From contig SVJI01000074.1 in NCBI GenBank assembly GCA_015069065.1, positions 1 through 7,191 of the forward strand: a DNA stretch of 7,191 bases. The letters run 5' to 3'. Below the pieces are notes generated by a model, which saw only the letters and a program-made list of their open reading frames with translations, made no database searches and was not told where the DNA came from. Within the stretch, counting starts at the first letter, position 1. Each line of letters begins with the position of its first letter. A program made the position numbers and the translations under genes. Positions 5,700 to 7,191 of this stretch are shown piece by piece. This DNA is from Oscillospiraceae bacterium. GTDB lineage: Bacteria > Bacillota > Clostridia > UMGS1883.

Positions 5700-5750
5700 C
5701 AACCCCTCTCATATGGACTATCAAAGTTCATTTGAGAGGGGTTGTTTTAT
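5700..5750. terminator. bidirectional terminator after the HEPN-like gene
   Basis: A 12-bp GC-rich stem pairs 5700-5711 with 5733-5744 (CAACCCCTCTCA with its complement). Past one mismatch it extends by ATGGACT/AGTTCAT with one wobble to the loop ATCAA. On the + strand the T-run TTTTATTTTAT follows at once; on the - strand CCTC and then TTTT follow. It lies directly after the - strand stop codon at 5747-5749. Confidence 0.8.
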
Positions 5751-6595
5751 TTTATATCAATTTTAATATGCGGATTATTCCTAAGTATATCAAAAGATGC
5801 TCTGAGTTCCTTAACTGGCAAAGGTTGAAAATGACTTCCGGCGACTTGTTCTCTATTCTCCATCTTGAAAATAACAGGCACTCGCACACCATACTTTCTG
5901 CAAAACTCACCGTAAGTAGTTATGCCATCAGTAATGTCCTTTGCAAAGTGACTAAAGAAATCAATGTAAAAAGCATATATCATTGCACTCATATTATCGA
6001 CAAGCGCAGGCAAATCAATTTGCTCTCCCATTTGTTGTATATCTGCCTTTGAATGTTTCCAGTTATCAAACTGAAGCAAGTGTTCTTTAGTACAGATGAT
6101 TTTGCAGCCGTTTTCAACAGATTCTTGATAAATGGAATATGGAAATTCACAATGAACAATATAGTTTCTAAAATTCGCCCAAAACCTATATTCCATATTT
6201 TTATCGTAAAAAGCGTGTTGCATATCTTCAAACAATTTTAAGTCGCTTTTTGTGGCTCGCTTTGTCAAAAGGCGTTTCTCCATATCAATATACGTTTTGA
6301 TTGAAGCTGCGTAATTTAGAACAGCTTTATTCGCAAGTGTAATTGCTCTTTCAGGCGGTATATTACGCTTGCTAATTTCCTGCAAATTTTGAGGACTCAT
6401 AAAGCGTTTAAAACTTTCACCGTTTTCAACAACAATATCTTTGATTTGTGTAATGCTGTGATAGAGACTACATATTCTAAAAGCTGAGTTTAACTGTGTG
6501 AGTTCTTCCTGGGAGATTTCGTCCCTAATTACGATTTTCGCATTTGCTTCTTGCGAAGGGGATGTTTCTGCTACATATAAATGTAAATTTTCCAT
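5747..6595 (-). CDS. uncharacterised protein with HEPN-like RNxxxH motif, candidate toxin/RNase
   Basis: A 282-residue soluble, mostly helical protein with no signal peptide or membrane segment. I do not recognise a named family with certainty. Residues 83-110 (around LNYAASIKTYIDMEKRLL) form a long helix. Residues 136-150 (YRFWANFRNYIVHCE) carry Arg143-Asn144-x3-His148, the R(N)x4H active-site pattern of HEPN ribonucleases such as RnlA, LsoA and Cas/Abi HEPN proteins. The remainder (155-282) shows no motif I know. Families with 'S.r.fiDh' followed by 'fRNy..H' exist in many bacteria as hypothetical proteins. ATG 6595 is supported by AAAGGAT (6604-6610) 9 nt away, lying inside the last codons of the preceding regulator gene. 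The two genes are 6 nt apart and so probably translationally coupled. A role as an RNase toxin or abortive-infection effector is inference from motif and context; a structural HEPN domain without activity is also possible. Confidence 0.65.
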   Translation of the reverse strand: MENLHLYVAETSPSQEANAKIVIRDEISQEELTQLNSAFRICSLYHSITQIKDIVVENGESFKRFMSPQNLQEISKRNIPPERAITLANKAVLNYAASIKTYIDMEKRLLTKRATKSDLKLFEDMQHAFYDKNMEYRFWANFRNYIVHCEFPYSIYQESVENGCKIICTKEHLLQFDNWKHSKADIQQMGEQIDLPALVDNMSAMIYAFYIDFFSHFAKDITDGITTYGEFCRKYGVRVPVIFKMENREQVAGSHFQPLPVKELRASFDILRNNPHIKIDIK

Positions 6596-6601
6596 TTTAA
6601 A

Positions 6602-7096
6602 TTATCCTTTGTTTTTACGCATAGCATCAAGCGCAGTCTTTGTACGCTGTGCCTCAACTTCGGGGTAGGTATAACGCCAATGGTCATATTCCTCTTTGCT
6701 GATTTCTCCATTGCGGAACTTCTCTGCTTCTTTTTGCCAAGAGGAGAACTGTTGAAGTAGGGAAATGTAAGCTGTTCCTTTATCTTTATCAAGGCGAATG
6801 CAGATTTCGTCTTCGAGCTTATCAATTTTGAATCCATAAATGTCTTCTAATGCAAAGAGTGTATGCATCAATCCGATATCAGTATCAATATCAGGCACAT
6901 TCAATGCCATTGTGGAAACACCCAAAGCATCAGCAAGTGATTGGGTTAAATCTGACTTGGGTGTTCTTGTACCGGATTCATACTGAGCCAAACGAATGTC
7001 GGCAGTTTTTTCAGGAAAACCAACCTTTACTCCAAGAAGCTTTTGTGTCATACCTTTTAAGTTACGAAAAAATCTTATTCTTTCACCAATTGCCAT
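6602..7096 (-). CDS. XRE-family helix-turn-helix transcriptional regulator
   Basis: A 164-residue protein. Residues 3-66 form an XRE/Cro-type HTH: IGERIRFFRNLKGMTQKLLG, then an AQYESGTRTP recognition-helix region at 37-46, then LADALGVS. The remainder (67-164) is a charged helical domain with EEYDHWRYTYPE at 135-146. Regulators beginning MAIGERIRFFRNL and ending with a 'W/DxWRY.YPE' segment are frequent in accessory and conjugative elements of gut Clostridia, as far as I remember. It is the first gene of a two-gene operon with the HEPN-like gene, the usual antitoxin position. ATG 7096 has AAGGAG (7107-7112) 10 nt upstream. Repeats over its promoter suggest autorepression. Whether it also binds the partner protein is unknown. 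Confidence 0.85.
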   Translation of the reverse strand: MAIGERIRFFRNLKGMTQKLLGVKVGFPEKTADIRLAQYESGTRTPKSDLTQSLADALGVSTMALNVPDIDTDIGLMHTLFALEDIYGFKIDKLEDEICIRLDKDKGTAYISLLQQFSSWQKEAEKFRNGEISKEEYDHWRYTYPEVEAQRTKTALDAMRKNKG

Positions 7097-7106
7097 AGTA
7101 ATTACT

Positions 7107-7112
7107 CTCCTT
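7107..7112 (-). promoter_or_regulatory. ribosome binding site of the XRE gene
   Basis: AAGGAG on the - strand ends 10 nt before ATG 7096 and fixes the start. Confidence 0.75.
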
Positions 7113-7123
7113 ACTTATGTGCT

Positions 7124-7144
7124 TTACACAGAGTATAACACAAA
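7124..7144. promoter_or_regulatory. candidate operator: direct repeats over the -10 box
   Basis: TTACACAGA (7124-7132) and TAACACAAA (7136-7144) match at 7 of 9 bases with a 12-bp period and bracket the -10 box. This would suit autorepression by the XRE protein. Short and only suggestive. Confidence 0.3.
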
Positions 7145-7161
7145 TGTTTAAGTATCGTCAA
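7132..7161 (-). promoter_or_regulatory. strong promoter of the XRE/HEPN-like operon
   Basis: On the - strand TTGACG (7156-7161) is followed after 18 nt by TATACT (7132-7137), with an extended TG (TGTTATACT). AT-rich sequence lies upstream to the window edge. The predicted leader before ATG 7096 is about 30 nt. Confidence 0.75.
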
Positions 7162-7191
7162 GATAATATAAACAAAAAAGTTTAATATTTT

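Noticed and set aside
5511..5702. 63-codon frame on the - strand in the spacer
   Set aside because: Ser-rich low-complexity middle, no ribosome binding site, and it covers the hairpin and repeats; best seen as non-coding.
5732..6241. + strand frames within the HEPN-like gene
   Set aside because: Both are antisense to the - strand gene, have unlikely composition and no start signals.

Overview
The window looks like chromosomal DNA of a moderately AT-rich, low-GC Gram-positive bacterium, most likely a gut-type member of the Clostridia (Lachnospiraceae/Oscillospiraceae-like). This rests on strong AGGAGG-type ribosome binding sites, hairpin-plus-T terminators, sigma-A promoters with TG-extended -10 boxes, and the protein families present. 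No 16S gene or other marker is in the window, so the taxonomy is an inference.

Left block (1-5194, all + strand): a sugar-catabolism operon that runs in from beyond the left edge. In order it holds the C-terminal part of an aldose-1-epimerase-like protein (1-320), a rhamnulokinase-type FGGY kinase (417-1730), a sorbitol-6-phosphate dehydrogenase (SrlD)-like short-chain dehydrogenase (1791-2663), a PHP-domain metal hydrolase-like protein (2680-3858) and an L-sorbose-1-phosphate-reductase (SorE)-like medium-chain zinc dehydrogenase (3884-5146). A strong hairpin terminator overlaps the last stop codon (5145-5194). The last three genes are packed 16-25 nt apart. A SorE-type reductase beside an SrlD-type dehydrogenase suggests a route in which a ketose 1-phosphate is reduced to a hexitol phosphate and re-oxidised to a ketose 6-phosphate. 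An ATP-dependent kinase would replace the usual PTS. No rhamnose isomerase or aldolase lies in the window, so the substrate need not be rhamnose. The kinase C-terminus looks slightly truncated, with a possible frameshift.

Middle (5195-5746, no convincing gene): a non-coding stretch with a strong promoter (TTGAAA, 17 nt, TATCAT) followed by a short terminated transcription unit of about 104 nt (5333-5436). Its 5' end can pair with the 5' arm of its own terminator, as in an attenuator. The same DNA lies inside an imperfect inverted repeat flanked by TA on both sides (5334-5459), so it could instead be a small MITE-like element. Further right are a palindrome, three tandem TGACAAC repeats and a long bidirectional terminator (5700-5750).

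Right block (5747-7191, - strand): a two-gene operon read leftward from a strong promoter near the right edge. The first gene encodes an XRE-type helix-turn-helix regulator (6602-7096). Six bases later comes an uncharacterised 282-residue protein (5747-6595) with an RNYIVH motif in a helical context, typical of HEPN-type RNases. The arrangement (regulator first, HEPN-like protein second, tight spacing, own promoter with repeats over the -10 box, own terminator) is that of a toxin-antitoxin or phage-defence cassette. This is the best candidate in the window for an undescribed system.
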